DNA of 64,000 bases from Lewinellaceae bacterium (GCA_020636095.1 JACJYN010000005.1:558001-622000), one strand, 5' to 3'. Counted from the stretch's first letter, positions 49,914 to 59,423 are shown. Numbers and translations: made by a program. Notes: generated by a model from the letters alone, not told the origin.

Positions 49914-52811
49914 TTAAAAGTTATGGCTCACTCCCATGCTGAAGGATACTCCAGGGCTGAACCTGCTAAATAACTGATCTTCTGCTTCGAATGAAGAGAA
50001 AGCCCTTTCCAGGTCATCATTCAGAATGTTGGAAACTTTAAAGTCAATAGCTGTATTTCTTTCTTTCCCGATTCGCTTGTTCAGGCTAAAGTTCAGACTA
50101 TTGAATGGCTTGAAGAACACATCAGGATAAAGGCCGGAACTAATGATTTCCAACGTTCTCCCTTTCACATTGTAAAACAAACCGGCATCTATGCCTGCGT
50201 CCGAATTGCTGTACGTAACCCCTGCGTTGACCACATAAGGCGCCTGGCCGGCCATCTGGCGGATGTTGTCAATTTTTTCTCCATCCCGCTCAAAGTTTTT
50301 CCGGGAGTTAAGTTCGATTGAGGTCATCTCAATTTGAGATTCCACGAAGGTTACATTGCCACTTAAGCTCAGGTTTTGGAGTGCAGGAGAGATGAAATTA
50401 AGATTCTTTCTTATCTCTAATTCCACACCAAAAAGCTTGCCATCTCCCACGTTCCGAGGCTGGAACTCTGAGCTGGTCTGTTGGGTTGGGATACGGACCA
50501 ATTCAATCGGGTTATCAAAGAACTTATAGAAGCCACTTACAGAAAAAAGTTGTCCTCTGTCCTGAAACAGTTCCCAGCGCAGGTCAAAATTGTCTATGCG
50601 GGTTTCAACCAATTTGCCATCCCAGTCCGGATAAGGGAATAAACTCCCGTTGAAGATACGGTTGGAAAGTGGGTCAATGATTTGAGCAAAGGATAATTCT
50701 TTGAAAGATGGCCGGGCAATCGTCCTGGAATAACCGGCGCGAATATTCTGGTTGCTGGCCAGCGAGTAGATCAGGTTGGCGGAGGGGAAGAAGTCCAGCG
50801 CGTCCAATACCTTTTCATTATCCAGGTTATTACCGTCACCGCCCTGGGCGAAGATGACGTCTCGGCCGGTATGGCGCTGTACGTAATTCTCGGCGCGTAC
50901 TCCCAGTATGGTCTTCAGGTTGGGCAGTAGATCCGCTTCATTGGATACGTAAAAAGCAGCATTGTTAACGGTAGAGTTATACTCATTGGGGTTGGGGAAT
51001 ATATTGCCGGATTGGATATACACATTACCGGCAGGATAGATTCTTTCCGGCACCAATATGTCATTAGGATCGCCGGAAGGGAAAGACTGAGAACCGCCAA
51101 AGAACTGAACATCGAATTGCAGGATTTCGTAATCTCTTTTCTTATAGGTGTAGCTACCACCAAACTTCAGCTTGGCGCCTTCGCCTCTGAAGGTATAGCT
51201 CTTGGTGAGGTCTATTTTAGCTACGGCATTTAATTCGCTCAGTGAACGCCAGAGGCGAGAAGGGTTACCACCTTCGCCGGCATTGATGAAAGTGTCTATT
51301 GGGCTGAGCGAAAACGCTGCTTTGCGGATGTCCGGATCATCTGAAGTAGAAAGGGTAGGGGACAAGCGCCAATCCAATTCCCAACCCTTTTCTTTGAAGA
51401 CGTGTGTACCGTTCAACAATATATTGGTCAGGGAACGCTGGTTGTATTCCAGGTTATCAGATTTGGCGATAAAACCAGACTGGCCAACTGCGTCACCGTT
51501 ATTGTCGATGCGGAACTGGCCGGCACGGCTTACCCCATTTTGCAGGCGCATGGCCGTCAGCCGGTATTTGGAGGAAGTTGTTTTATAAGCTAAACCGCCC
51601 AGCATCCCCACGAGGGTACTGCGTTCGCCCAGTTGGCCATTCTGGATGTTAGCGTAGCGAAGAGGGTATGCATCACTTGCTGACAAGCGCTGGTATTCCC
51701 CGTAGAATACATCATCGTAGTAGGTATAATCTGTCTTATAAGACAAGGAGAAGATATAACCCAGGGTGCCTTTGCTGGATTCTTCCGAACCGAGCTTTAA
51801 TTGATTGCCCAGTGAGATGCCGGCGCTGTAGTCAAGGAAGCTTGTTTGGGTTTCTGCCCCCATTGTAGGATCAAATCCAGCGATGAAGTCGCTGGCTTCC
51901 TGCTTTGTGAATTTGCCGCCGATAACGGAGATCGGCGTTGGTATTTCACTTGTACCTGCACCGGCCGGCAATTCTCTGCTACCATCATCGAAGCCCAGGA
52001 AATCAGTTTTCCCACCTTCATAGCCCAGGAAATCGCTGTTTAAATTCATGGCAGGGTTATATCCGATGCTAACGGAGGCCGAAATAATCCTTTCGTCAGG
52101 GAAGTCTTTGGTTTCAATATTCAGCAGGCCCCCGGTGAAGTCGGCCGGCATTTCTGCTGTAAAGTTCTTGCTGACCACAAGATTATTGAGCAGTGCGGTA
52201 GGAAAAATATCCATCTGAAGGGTGTTGCGGTCGGGATCCAGCCCTGGTACATCTACTCCGTTGAGGGTAGTTTTGGAATACCGGTCCCCCAAACCACGAA
52301 CATATACGTACTTGCCGCCTTCGATCGATACGCCGGTTACGCGTTTGGCGGCCTCCACGGCGGTGGCATCACCGGTCAGCTTCATTCGGGAAGCGGAAAT
52401 ACCGTCAAGCATAGCCGGCGCTTTCTTTTTAATGGTCATGAGTGCAGCTTCAGTAGTACGGATCGTCTTGGCGGTAACAACTACAGTTTCGGTCTCAAAG
52501 GCTTCTTCACTCAAGCGGATTTCGCCGATAAAATTGACTCCGCCGGCTTTGGTTTCTACCCCTTCTATCGTCAGGGTTTGAAAACCGATATAGGAAATCT
52601 CTAAAGAATAAGTGCCGGGAGCTATTTCGATAGAGAACTTTCCATCCAGGTCAGTTACAGCGCCTGAACCGGTTTCCTGCACCCGGATGTTGGCGCCAAT
52701 TACGGTGAAACCGGATCCGTCTTCGATTACTGTTCCACGAATAAAGCCCTTTTGCGCATCGGCAACCAGGGCTGTAAGAATTAAGCATGTAATAGTCAGA
52801 AACTGCCTCAT
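49914..52811 (-). CDS. TonB-dependent outer-membrane receptor
   Basis: 965 residues. A signal peptide (FLTITCLILTALVADA) leads into a carboxypeptidase-regulatory-like domain (GTVIEDGSGFTVIGANIRVQ, TDLDGKFSIEIAPGTYSLEI), then the plug (AAKRVTGVSIEGGKYVYVRG, DRYSKTTLNGVDVPGLDPDR) and a 22-strand barrel ending in a typical C-terminal aromatic residue (FSPGVSFSMGVSHNF). It lies after, and on the same strand as, the beta-helix lipoprotein, with a hairpin in between. It probably takes up a large or scarce substrate using TonB energy. Context points to a phosphate-containing ligand; this is inferred. Confidence 0.93.
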   Translation of the reverse strand: MRQFLTITCLILTALVADAQKGFIRGTVIEDGSGFTVIGANIRVQETGSGAVTDLDGKFSIEIAPGTYSLEISYIGFQTLTIEGVETKAGGVNFIGEIRLSEEAFETETVVVTAKTIRTTEAALMTIKKKAPAMLDGISASRMKLTGDATAVEAAKRVTGVSIEGGKYVYVRGLGDRYSKTTLNGVDVPGLDPDRNTLQMDIFPTALLNNLVVSKNFTAEMPADFTGGLLNIETKDFPDERIISASVSIGYNPAMNLNSDFLGYEGGKTDFLGFDDGSRELPAGAGTSEIPTPISVIGGKFTKQEASDFIAGFDPTMGAETQTSFLDYSAGISLGNQLKLGSEESSKGTLGYIFSLSYKTDYTYYDDVFYGEYQRLSASDAYPLRYANIQNGQLGERSTLVGMLGGLAYKTTSSKYRLTAMRLQNGVSRAGQFRIDNNGDAVGQSGFIAKSDNLEYNQRSLTNILLNGTHVFKEKGWELDWRLSPTLSTSDDPDIRKAAFSLSPIDTFINAGEGGNPSRLWRSLSELNAVAKIDLTKSYTFRGEGAKLKFGGSYTYKKRDYEILQFDVQFFGGSQSFPSGDPNDILVPERIYPAGNVYIQSGNIFPNPNEYNSTVNNAAFYVSNEADLLPNLKTILGVRAENYVQRHTGRDVIFAQGGDGNNLDNEKVLDALDFFPSANLIYSLASNQNIRAGYSRTIARPSFKELSFAQIIDPLSNRIFNGSLFPYPDWDGKLVETRIDNFDLRWELFQDRGQLFSVSGFYKFFDNPIELVRIPTQQTSSEFQPRNVGDGKLFGVELEIRKNLNFISPALQNLSLSGNVTFVESQIEMTSIELNSRKNFERDGEKIDNIRQMAGQAPYVVNAGVTYSNSDAGIDAGLFYNVKGRTLEIISSGLYPDVFFKPFNSLNFSLNKRIGKERNTAIDFKVSNILNDDLERAFSSFEAEDQLFSRFSPGVSFSMGVSHNF

Positions 52812-52843
52812 TTTGATTATGATTTTACAAAACTAGAAAAGCG

Positions 52844-52876
52844 AAAAGACTCATAAAGTATTTTTATGAATCTTTT
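52844..52876 (-). other. Intercistronic hairpin between lipoprotein and TonB receptor
   Basis: AAAAGACTCATAAA (52844-52857) pairs with TTTATGAATCTTTT (52863-52876) with one mismatch. On the minus strand it is followed by CGCTTTTC, a weak T-run. It could attenuate transcription so that the receptor is made at a lower level than the lipoprotein. Confidence 0.55.
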
Positions 52877-52921
52877 CACCTTCTATCAGAAATTGAATTT
52901 CATCGTAACAATCGGTACGGG

Positions 52922-54400
52922 CTAGAGCCCATCTAATCCACCGGCCTGAGCTGCCCAGGTCCAGGAAAGGACAGATACATTGGCCTGTGGAGAACCACCG
53001 GCAGATATGCCGGCAGGCACAGCTCCTCCTTGTTCCATCAAAGAAGGAAGAACAGCTGCGCTAACCGCAAAGGTAACATTTTCGAAGGTAGTATTAGCTA
53101 CTTCGTCTTCCGTAACCGTCAGTCCTTCTCCTTCCAATGGAGCAACAAAGTGGATGTTTTTCATGTCTACCGGAGTACTGCTGTCAACGTCGATCAGAGA
53201 TCCTCCGATTTTACGGCTGGAAGTAACTGCAACAACGGTACCATTCTGGATGGTGTGTCGGGCTACGTAGGTGCCTTCAGGGCCATCCAGCTCAAAGCAG
53301 CTGCCGGAAGGCGTAACTACTACGAAGTTATCCAGTGTGCCCGCCCAGGACTGGTCGGTGTCAATACCGTCGTCGCCGGCGTTCCAAACCACTACGTTTT
53401 TAACATTAACAGTGCCGCCAAACCACTCAATGCCATCATCCTGGTTCGCAACCACCTCGATGTTTTCGATAACCGTACCAGAACCGACACCACCCAGCGT
53501 CAGGCCATTGATTTCGTTACCTTCCCCGATGTTGGAGCCACCGTGGCGGATAGAGATGTACTTCAGTACGCCAGAGTTGTCCCCGTCTTCGTTACCTCCG
53601 TACAAACCGTTGGGGTCAGAAGTAGGGATACCTTCGATCTGTACTTCTGATAACTCTCCATCATCATTAGAAGCAGAAATCTTAGCTTTACCCAAAACGA
53701 TCAAACCACCCCACAAGCCACTGATGTCCGGGTCGAGGTTCGGGCTTGCAAAATTGCCATTCTTAATATCATCGGAAGTGAGCTCATCTGCAACCGAGGT
53801 GAAAATGATCGGCGCCGCAGCTGTGCCTTCAGCCATTAGTTTGGCGCCACGGGCAATCAGCAGAGCGGTAGCGTTAGGGCCCGTTCCTGCTTCGCCTTTG
53901 ATGATGGCGCCCGGCTCAATGGTCAGCGTTACGCCGTCAACAACAGAGATGCGCCCACCAAGAATATAAACCTTGTCAGCACTCCAGGTAGCATCTGCGG
54001 TTATGTTGCTGGTCACGCGCACAATACTCTCGTCGGAAATGTCCAGAACAGCAGTTGCGGCATCAGACTTGCCTTCAGAGTCAGTAACGGTTACCGTGAT
54101 GGAACCAGCACCTGCGGCATTGCCCGCGTCGAAGTTGATAGTGATCGTGGAACCACTAACACTACCAGATGAGTTAGAAATGGTAACACCCGAGCCTGCT
54201 GCCTGGTAAGTAGCAGTAACGTCCGGGTCAATGGAAACGGAAAAGTCAATGGATAGGCCAGTTGCACCGGCTTCTACTGAAATAACACCAGAAGGAGCGG
54301 TCACAGAAGGAGCATCAAAGATGGTTGTTCCTTCATCTTTACAGGCAGAGAAAAATAAGCCAAATGCAACAAACAATGTGGCTAGTAATCTAATGTTCAT
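52922..54400 (-). CDS. Beta-helix surface lipoprotein
   Basis: 492 residues. A lipoprotein signal (LLATLFVAFGLFFSACKDEG) has its lipobox Cys20, and the Lys-Asp-Glu following it is typical of Bacteroidota surface export. A PKD/cadherin-like segment (SITVTVTDSEGKSDAATAVL) follows, then a long parallel beta-helix, residues about 130-470 (VDGVTLTIEPGAIIKGEAGT, GLWGGLIVLGKAKISA, GSGTVIENIEVVANQDDGIE). Its position ahead of the TonB receptor suggests a ligand-binding partner, similar to SusD or PhoX-associated lipoproteins. Pho-box-like repeats precede it. Confidence 0.85.
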   Translation of the reverse strand: MNIRLLATLFVAFGLFFSACKDEGTTIFDAPSVTAPSGVISVEAGATGLSIDFSVSIDPDVTATYQAAGSGVTISNSSGSVSGSTITINFDAGNAAGAGSITVTVTDSEGKSDAATAVLDISDESIVRVTSNITADATWSADKVYILGGRISVVDGVTLTIEPGAIIKGEAGTGPNATALLIARGAKLMAEGTAAAPIIFTSVADELTSDDIKNGNFASPNLDPDISGLWGGLIVLGKAKISASNDDGELSEVQIEGIPTSDPNGLYGGNEDGDNSGVLKYISIRHGGSNIGEGNEINGLTLGGVGSGTVIENIEVVANQDDGIEWFGGTVNVKNVVVWNAGDDGIDTDQSWAGTLDNFVVVTPSGSCFELDGPEGTYVARHTIQNGTVVAVTSSRKIGGSLIDVDSSTPVDMKNIHFVAPLEGEGLTVTEDEVANTTFENVTFAVSAAVLPSLMEQGGAVPAGISAGGSPQANVSVLSWTWAAQAGGLDGL

Positions 54401-54453
54401 AGACTTGATTTTTTGTTTTTAAATCCTGATCGAGTGCAAATGTCGTCTATTAG

Positions 54454-54492
54454 TGATAACTCAATATTAATCTGATGTTAACAAATAATTAA
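54454..54492 (-). promoter_or_regulatory. Pho-box-like array upstream of the lipoprotein operon
   Basis: Read on the minus strand the hexamers are TTAATT, TTAACA, TTAATA and TTATCA (54492 down to 54454) at exact 11-bp intervals. The proximal unit ends 54 bp from the lipoprotein start, and an ATTTG-type -7 element lies just below it. Same layout as at 48781 and 58267. The divergent PiT-like gene starts 226 bp away on the other side. Confidence 0.75.
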
Positions 54493-54717
54493 GATGGGCC
54501 CGGGGATGCGTAAGTAAGTAGTCGGACAGGAATATTTATTTTTCAATTATCGCAATAGGCGAACCATTTCGCCGGGCCTCCCGTATAAGGTTCAAAACTA
54601 CCGGGAATTAGGAAGTTTTACCCAAAAAAGCAGTAGCTTCGGCCGGCAAAAGCCGAAAAACGGAATTTTGACGATTCCGGCTTCCATTTTCCGACTTCAA
54701 AATGAACCCTGTACTAT

Positions 54718-55671
54718 ATGGACCCATCAGTAATCATCATGTGGCTTGGATTTATCCTGGCGGGCTACTCTGTAGTCGGTAATGACAGCATTCAGACGCT
54801 AGGTACTTTTCTCAGCTCTAATGAAAACCGCCCCTGGTACGTATTGTGGTTTTTTGCCGGCAGTACCCTTGCCATCACCATGATATATGGCTGGTATCAT
54901 TACGGGGGAGATGTTTCCTACGAACGGCTTTCCAAGTATCCGTTGCCCGACCCCTTTTCCTGGTATTATTTATTGCCGCCCCTGGTACTGATGGCACTCA
55001 CCCGAACCGGCATCCCGGTGAGCACCTCTTTTCTTATCCTGACCTTCTTCAGTGAGAAGAACATGCCGGATATGGTCAAGAAATCTCTGCTGGGTTATGT
55101 CGTCGCCTTTGGCGCTGCAATTATCGTGTATATTTTGATCGCCAGGGCGGTTGAAAAATATTTCATCGAATCGGAACCCACTCCGAAGGAGCGCAAAATA
55201 TGGATGCCCTTACTTTTATTGACGACTGGATTTCTCTGGTCCCAATGGCTGATCCAGGATTTTGCCAATATTTTTGTTTATCTGCCCCGGTCCTTGAGTG
55301 GCGCCAGCCTTATTATATCGCTGGTTATTTTGCTCGCCTTGCTTGCTTATATTTTCTACAGCAAGGGCGGCAGCATTCAGAATATCGTAAAATCCAAAAC
55401 CAACACGGTTGATATCCGTTCCGCTACTTTAGTTAATGCGGTTTACGGGCTGGTGCTGTATTACTTTAAAGAACTCAACAACGTCCCCATGAGCACTACC
55501 TGGGTGTTCATCGGCTTGTTGGCCGGCCGCGAGATTGCCATTCGCATTCGCCTGGAGAAAAAACTCTCGAAAAAGATCGTCAGGATGGTTCTTTCCGACC
55601 TGGGCAAGGTCCTCTTCGGGCTGATTGTCAGTATTGTACTGGTTTACATCATTAAGTTTCTGGCGGAATAA
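54718..55671 (+). CDS. Divergent PiT-like membrane transporter
   Basis: 317 residues with about nine helices. Two internal half-repeats carry PiT-like motifs: GNDSIQTLGTFLSSN (corresponding to the GANDVANAFG signature) and NVPMSTTWVFIGLLAGREIA (corresponding to PLSTTHV). LTRTGIPVSTSFLILTFF is a second STS/T element. It is shorter than classical PiT carriers (about 400-500 residues) and the signature is altered, so substrate transport is inferred. It sits beside a bona fide PiT gene, separated by a strong terminator, and is divergent from the lipoprotein operon. Confidence 0.75.
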   Translation: MDPSVIIMWLGFILAGYSVVGNDSIQTLGTFLSSNENRPWYVLWFFAGSTLAITMIYGWYHYGGDVSYERLSKYPLPDPFSWYYLLPPLVLMALTRTGIPVSTSFLILTFFSEKNMPDMVKKSLLGYVVAFGAAIIVYILIARAVEKYFIESEPTPKERKIWMPLLLLTTGFLWSQWLIQDFANIFVYLPRSLSGASLIISLVILLALLAYIFYSKGGSIQNIVKSKTNTVDIRSATLVNAVYGLVLYYFKELNNVPMSTTWVFIGLLAGREIAIRIRLEKKLSKKIVRMVLSDLGKVLFGLIVSIVLVYIIKFLAE

Positions 55672-55700
55672 GGAGGCCCGGTAAATGCATCCGGCCGGTA

Positions 55701-55742
55701 ATTCCCGCTTTGGCCGCCGTTAAACGGGGCCAAAGCGGGAAT
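55701..55742. terminator. Bidirectional terminator hairpin
   Basis: ATTCCCGCTTTGGCC (55701-55715) pairs perfectly with 55728-55742 around an inner CCG/CGG loop. It separates the converging PiT-like and PiT genes. Confidence 0.9.
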
Positions 55743-55755
55743 AGTTGGTATCCAA

Positions 55756-58047
55756 CTATTCTGTAATTGTGCCCTGAGGCATCCCTCCTTCTCCTTCCCC
55801 ATCCGGGTCCATGATCATATCTTCATAAATCTTTGCGATCCGGTTGGAAAAAAGCGCCAGGTTGCGGTACTCGACCAGATGATTTAAGAACAAAGTACTG
55901 TTTCGGGTTCCCACCTCCTTATTCTGTATCCTCTTGATTTGGTTTTTCCGGAAGGCCCGAATGGCTTTGAAAAAAGCCGCGAGATTCTGGCCGGTTAATT
56001 TCTCCATTTTCTCCGGCTCGTAGTCATTCATCGCATCGATGATGGCCTTAAAGCGCTCTTTTAAATTTGTATTGACGGTACTGAGTTCCTCGATTTGAAC
56101 GGCCAGTAAAGGCTTGTGGTTGTTACCGACGTGGTTTTGGCTGGGAACGACAATTTGCCGGACATTTTTAGTCATTTCGTGCAGATAATCGGACAGTATG
56201 ATGTAGAAATGGCCGGCCTGGAGGTCTTCCTCTCCTAGTTGATCCAATGCTTTACTGGCTTTTTGCCGGATATTTCTGGTTCGTTTGTAAAGTTTATCAA
56301 ATTTTTTGACTGTCTTATTCAAGCTTGAAAGGTCTTCGCTGGCCAGGCCTTGCAGGCTGTCATCGAGCAGGTTCTCAAATTGCCCAAAAGCATCAGACAG
56401 GTTTTGGACGCCTCGGTTCAGGATTGTTTCCTGGGTAAGCACTTCTTCTTCCAGGCTTTTATCCATTTCGAGCTGCTCCTCCATCCTCTGGCCGTGGTAT
56501 TTATGTGTCCGGTATATAACGAAGGCGGTGATAACCAACAAAACCAGGACGGCGGCAAAACCTCCAAAACTGAATATCAGGGCAATGACGAAGGCCATGG
56601 TGAAAGCGGAAAGGGCAGTGAAGAACCAGCCTCCGATCACCGAGAACATACCGGTTACGCGGTAGACGGCGCTTTCCCGGCCCCAGGCGCCATCGGCCAG
56701 GGACGCCCCCATAAATACCATGAAGGTCACATAAGTCGTGGATAATGGCAATTTCAATGCGGTGCCAATGGCAATCAGGATACTGGAAGCGATGAGTGTG
56801 ACCGAAGCGCGGAGCATGTCAAAAGCCGGGGCGTCTTTGCCCATGGCAGCCGTTTTTTTCGTGAAAGCGGCCTCATCGAACTGCCGGTTGAGCCTATCCT
56901 TTACTGCATCTGGCATAATATTACCGACATAGGTAGACATGGTGACTGCGCCACGCACGATCGAACGAGAGAGGAAGGAGGAGGCGAAGCGCTCCTCACC
57001 GACGTCCTGCCGACCCAGGTCGAGGGAAGTTTTTACTACCGAGCGGGCTTTTTTGGAAGTCCAGAGAGTGACCACCATGACTACGCCAGCCAGCAGCAGC
57101 AGAATAGTGGGGGTAGGCACTTTCCCCGCCAGGCCATCCATCAACAGGCCGCCGGGGTCCCCTCCGGTTGCGACAAAAATTTCGTAAGAATTGAAACCCG
57201 CTAGCGGGACACCGATAAAGTTGACCAGGTCATTGCCGGCAAAGGCCATAGCCAGGGCAAAGGTGCCGATCAGAACGATAAACTTCAGGATATCGAATTG
57301 AGTGAAGCGGTTGACCACCCACAAAACGGCCGTGGAACCGATAAAGCTCACGATCATGATGGTTCCGGTATGGTGGGCGATATAATCCTGGACGCTATCC
57401 GTCATGAACGTAGCTCCTTTGGCTCCTTTGATCAGCATAAAGTAAGTGATGGCGGCAATGGCCATGCCGCCCCAGGGCGCCCCAAAATAATGAAGCCTTT
57501 TTTCATAATCAAAGGAGAACAGCGCCCGGCTCAGGTACTGTATGATCATACCCGACGAAAAGGCGATCACTACGGATAAGAGTATCCCGGAGATAATGGC
57601 CAGTGCTTTGGCGGAATTGATGTATTCATACAGGGGCAGGGCATTGGGGTCGGTATAAACCTTGATCAGTGCAATAGCCACGGCGGCGCCCAACAATTCA
57701 AAGACAATGGAAACGGTGGTAGACGTCGGAAGCCCAAAAGTGTTGAAAGCATCCAGCAGAATGACGTCGGTGATCATCACCGCCAGAAAGAGAAAAATGA
57801 TCTCCGAAAAGTAAAAATACTGAGGATTGAAAATCCCTTTTCGCGCCACTTCCATCATCCCACCGGAAAAGGTGGCTCCGGCCAGCACTCCCAGCGCCGC
57901 CACTGTCATGATGGTTTTGAGCGAACCCGCTTTTGCGCCGATGGCGGAATTTAAAAAATTGACGGCATCATTGCTGACCCCAACGATAAGATCAGAAAAA
58001 GCCAGTAAAAATAAAATGACGACAAGGGCCAGGTATAAGGTTTCCAT
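55756..58047 (-). CDS. PiT-family phosphate transporter fused to a PhoU-like domain
   Basis: 763 residues from the ATG at 58047 (METLYLALVVILFLLAFSDL). An in-frame upstream start adds an unlikely soluble leader. The membrane part contains the PiT signatures DLIVGVSNDAVNFLNSAIGA, TFGLPTSTTVSIVFELLGA, FAGNDLVNFIGVPLAGF and LPLSTTYVTFMVFMGASLAD. From about residue 560 a cytosolic helical region (ENLLDDSLQGLASEDLSSLN, LSDYLHEMTKNVRQIVVPSQ) is PhoU-like. Inorganic phosphate uptake is well supported; the attached domain may regulate it. Confidence 0.92.
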   Translation of the reverse strand: METLYLALVVILFLLAFSDLIVGVSNDAVNFLNSAIGAKAGSLKTIMTVAALGVLAGATFSGGMMEVARKGIFNPQYFYFSEIIFLFLAVMITDVILLDAFNTFGLPTSTTVSIVFELLGAAVAIALIKVYTDPNALPLYEYINSAKALAIISGILLSVVIAFSSGMIIQYLSRALFSFDYEKRLHYFGAPWGGMAIAAITYFMLIKGAKGATFMTDSVQDYIAHHTGTIMIVSFIGSTAVLWVVNRFTQFDILKFIVLIGTFALAMAFAGNDLVNFIGVPLAGFNSYEIFVATGGDPGGLLMDGLAGKVPTPTILLLLAGVVMVVTLWTSKKARSVVKTSLDLGRQDVGEERFASSFLSRSIVRGAVTMSTYVGNIMPDAVKDRLNRQFDEAAFTKKTAAMGKDAPAFDMLRASVTLIASSILIAIGTALKLPLSTTYVTFMVFMGASLADGAWGRESAVYRVTGMFSVIGGWFFTALSAFTMAFVIALIFSFGGFAAVLVLLVITAFVIYRTHKYHGQRMEEQLEMDKSLEEEVLTQETILNRGVQNLSDAFGQFENLLDDSLQGLASEDLSSLNKTVKKFDKLYKRTRNIRQKASKALDQLGEEDLQAGHFYIILSDYLHEMTKNVRQIVVPSQNHVGNNHKPLLAVQIEELSTVNTNLKERFKAIIDAMNDYEPEKMEKLTGQNLAAFFKAIRAFRKNQIKRIQNKEVGTRNSTLFLNHLVEYRNLALFSNRIAKIYEDMIMDPDGEGEGGMPQGTITE

Positions 58048-58266
58048 ATCAGTTCGGTTTATCCTTTGTCCAATATACATTGCTCCCTGGCATATTCCTC
58101 CATAATTGTTAGGCATTTACCGGGTTTTACTTTTGGATACAGGGCCTGAACTTTGCGCATGGACATAATAAGAGAAGCGGATGGCCCTGGAAACGAGGGG
58201 ATGAACATTTCAAAATGGACACAACTTTTGCAAAAAGTAGACAGTAGTAAAAGTAGCTAAGGAATG

Positions 58267-58305
58267 TTAACTGAAAATTAGCCGAATTTTAACTGTGTGT
58301 AAATG
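58267..58305 (+). promoter_or_regulatory. Pho-box-like array upstream of the YitT gene
   Basis: TTAACT (58267), TTAGCC (58278), TTAACT (58289) and TAAATG (58300) lie at exact 11-bp intervals; the second and fourth are weak. Same period and orientation as the arrays at 48781 and 54454, but about 116 bp from the ATG of the downstream gene. The PiT gene starts 220 bp away in the opposite direction. Confidence 0.6.
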
Positions 58306-58421
58306 CTGGTTTTTAGGGCAGATGCCAAAATTTGAGACGGTTTACCGTCTTTCATAAAAAGGAAGGCGTTTAAAGTGGATTTTGGTCCGGAGAAAAGGCA
58401 TCTTTGAGCAAAACAAACCCT

Positions 58422-59399
58422 ATGAATCCTTTTTTCCAGCAAGTCGTCCAGGATATTGTCAAAAAGAAACTGCGACAAGAAGGCCGCAACCGCCCTATCC
58501 CGCCCCGGGTGATGGCAGATGCCATGCGTGTTTTCAGGATTGAGGCGGCTCATGCCATTCGGGACTATTTTTTGATCATCCTGGGTATTTTTTCCGCCGG
58601 CTTTGGCCTGAAAGGCTTTCTGCTGCCCAATGATTTTATCGATGGGGGGGTTACCGGCATCTCCTTGCTGGTGGAAGTCGTTACCGGCATCTCTCTCTCA
58701 GTATTGCTGGTAGCCATCAACCTGCCTTTCCTGATCCTGGGCGCCTGGACGATCAGCCGGCAGTTTGCGATTCGAAGTATCGTCGCCATCCTCATCCTGT
58801 CGATCGTGGTTCATTTTGTCCCTTATCCCATCGTTACCGATGATAAGCTGCTCATTGCCATTTTTGGCGGCTTTTTCCTGGGTATGGGCATCGGCCTGAG
58901 TGTTCGCGGGGGGGCGGTCATCGACGGCACAGAAGTACTGGCCGTTTACCTCAGCCGAAAAAGCAGCCTGACCATCGGCGATGTGATCCTGATCTTTAAC
59001 GTGGTCATCTTTTCCTTCGGCGCCTATATCCTTTCGGTGGAAACTGCGCTCTACGCTGTTTTAACTTACCTCGCAGCCTCCAAAACAGTAGACTTTGTCA
59101 TCGACGGCATCGAGGAATACATGGGCGTGACCATTATTTCGGATCACAGTGACGATATCCGGATCGCTATTACGGAAAAGCTGGGGCGGGGCTGTACTAT
59201 TTATAATGGAAAGCGCGGCTTTGGCAGAGACAAAAGCCAGCTACAGCCTACGGATATCCTCTACACCGTAATTACCCGCCTGGAACTGGCCAGCTTACAA
59301 ACGGAGGTTGACAAGATCGACCAGCAGGCCTTTATCATCATGGGAGCGATCAAGGATACCAAAGGGGGAATGGTGAAAAAAAGGCCGTTGAAGCATTAG
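58422..59399 (+). CDS. YitT-family membrane protein with DUF2179 domain
   Basis: 325 residues from the ATG at 58422 (a TTG at 58404 is the alternative). Five or six helices (YFLIILGIFSAGFGLKGFLL, ILVAINLPFLILGAWTI in modified form, GMGIGLSVRGGAVIDGTEVL) form the YitT/DUF161 core; the DGGVTGISLL and GGAVIDGTEVLA repeats are diagnostic. The C-terminal DUF2179 domain reads GVTIISDHSDDIRIAITEKL and GRGCTIYNGKRGF. Function unknown. A Pho-box-like array precedes it. Confidence 0.88.
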   Translation: MNPFFQQVVQDIVKKKLRQEGRNRPIPPRVMADAMRVFRIEAAHAIRDYFLIILGIFSAGFGLKGFLLPNDFIDGGVTGISLLVEVVTGISLSVLLVAINLPFLILGAWTISRQFAIRSIVAILILSIVVHFVPYPIVTDDKLLIAIFGGFFLGMGIGLSVRGGAVIDGTEVLAVYLSRKSSLTIGDVILIFNVVIFSFGAYILSVETALYAVLTYLAASKTVDFVIDGIEEYMGVTIISDHSDDIRIAITEKLGRGCTIYNGKRGFGRDKSQLQPTDILYTVITRLELASLQTEVDKIDQQAFIIMGAIKDTKGGMVKKRPLKH

Positions 59400-59423
59400 G
59401 AATGGAGGGTTATTGGTGATTTT

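Noticed and set aside
54401..54717. Riboswitch or leader RNA before the PiT-like gene
   Set aside because: No known riboswitch core or stable stem was seen; only the Pho-box-like array stands out.
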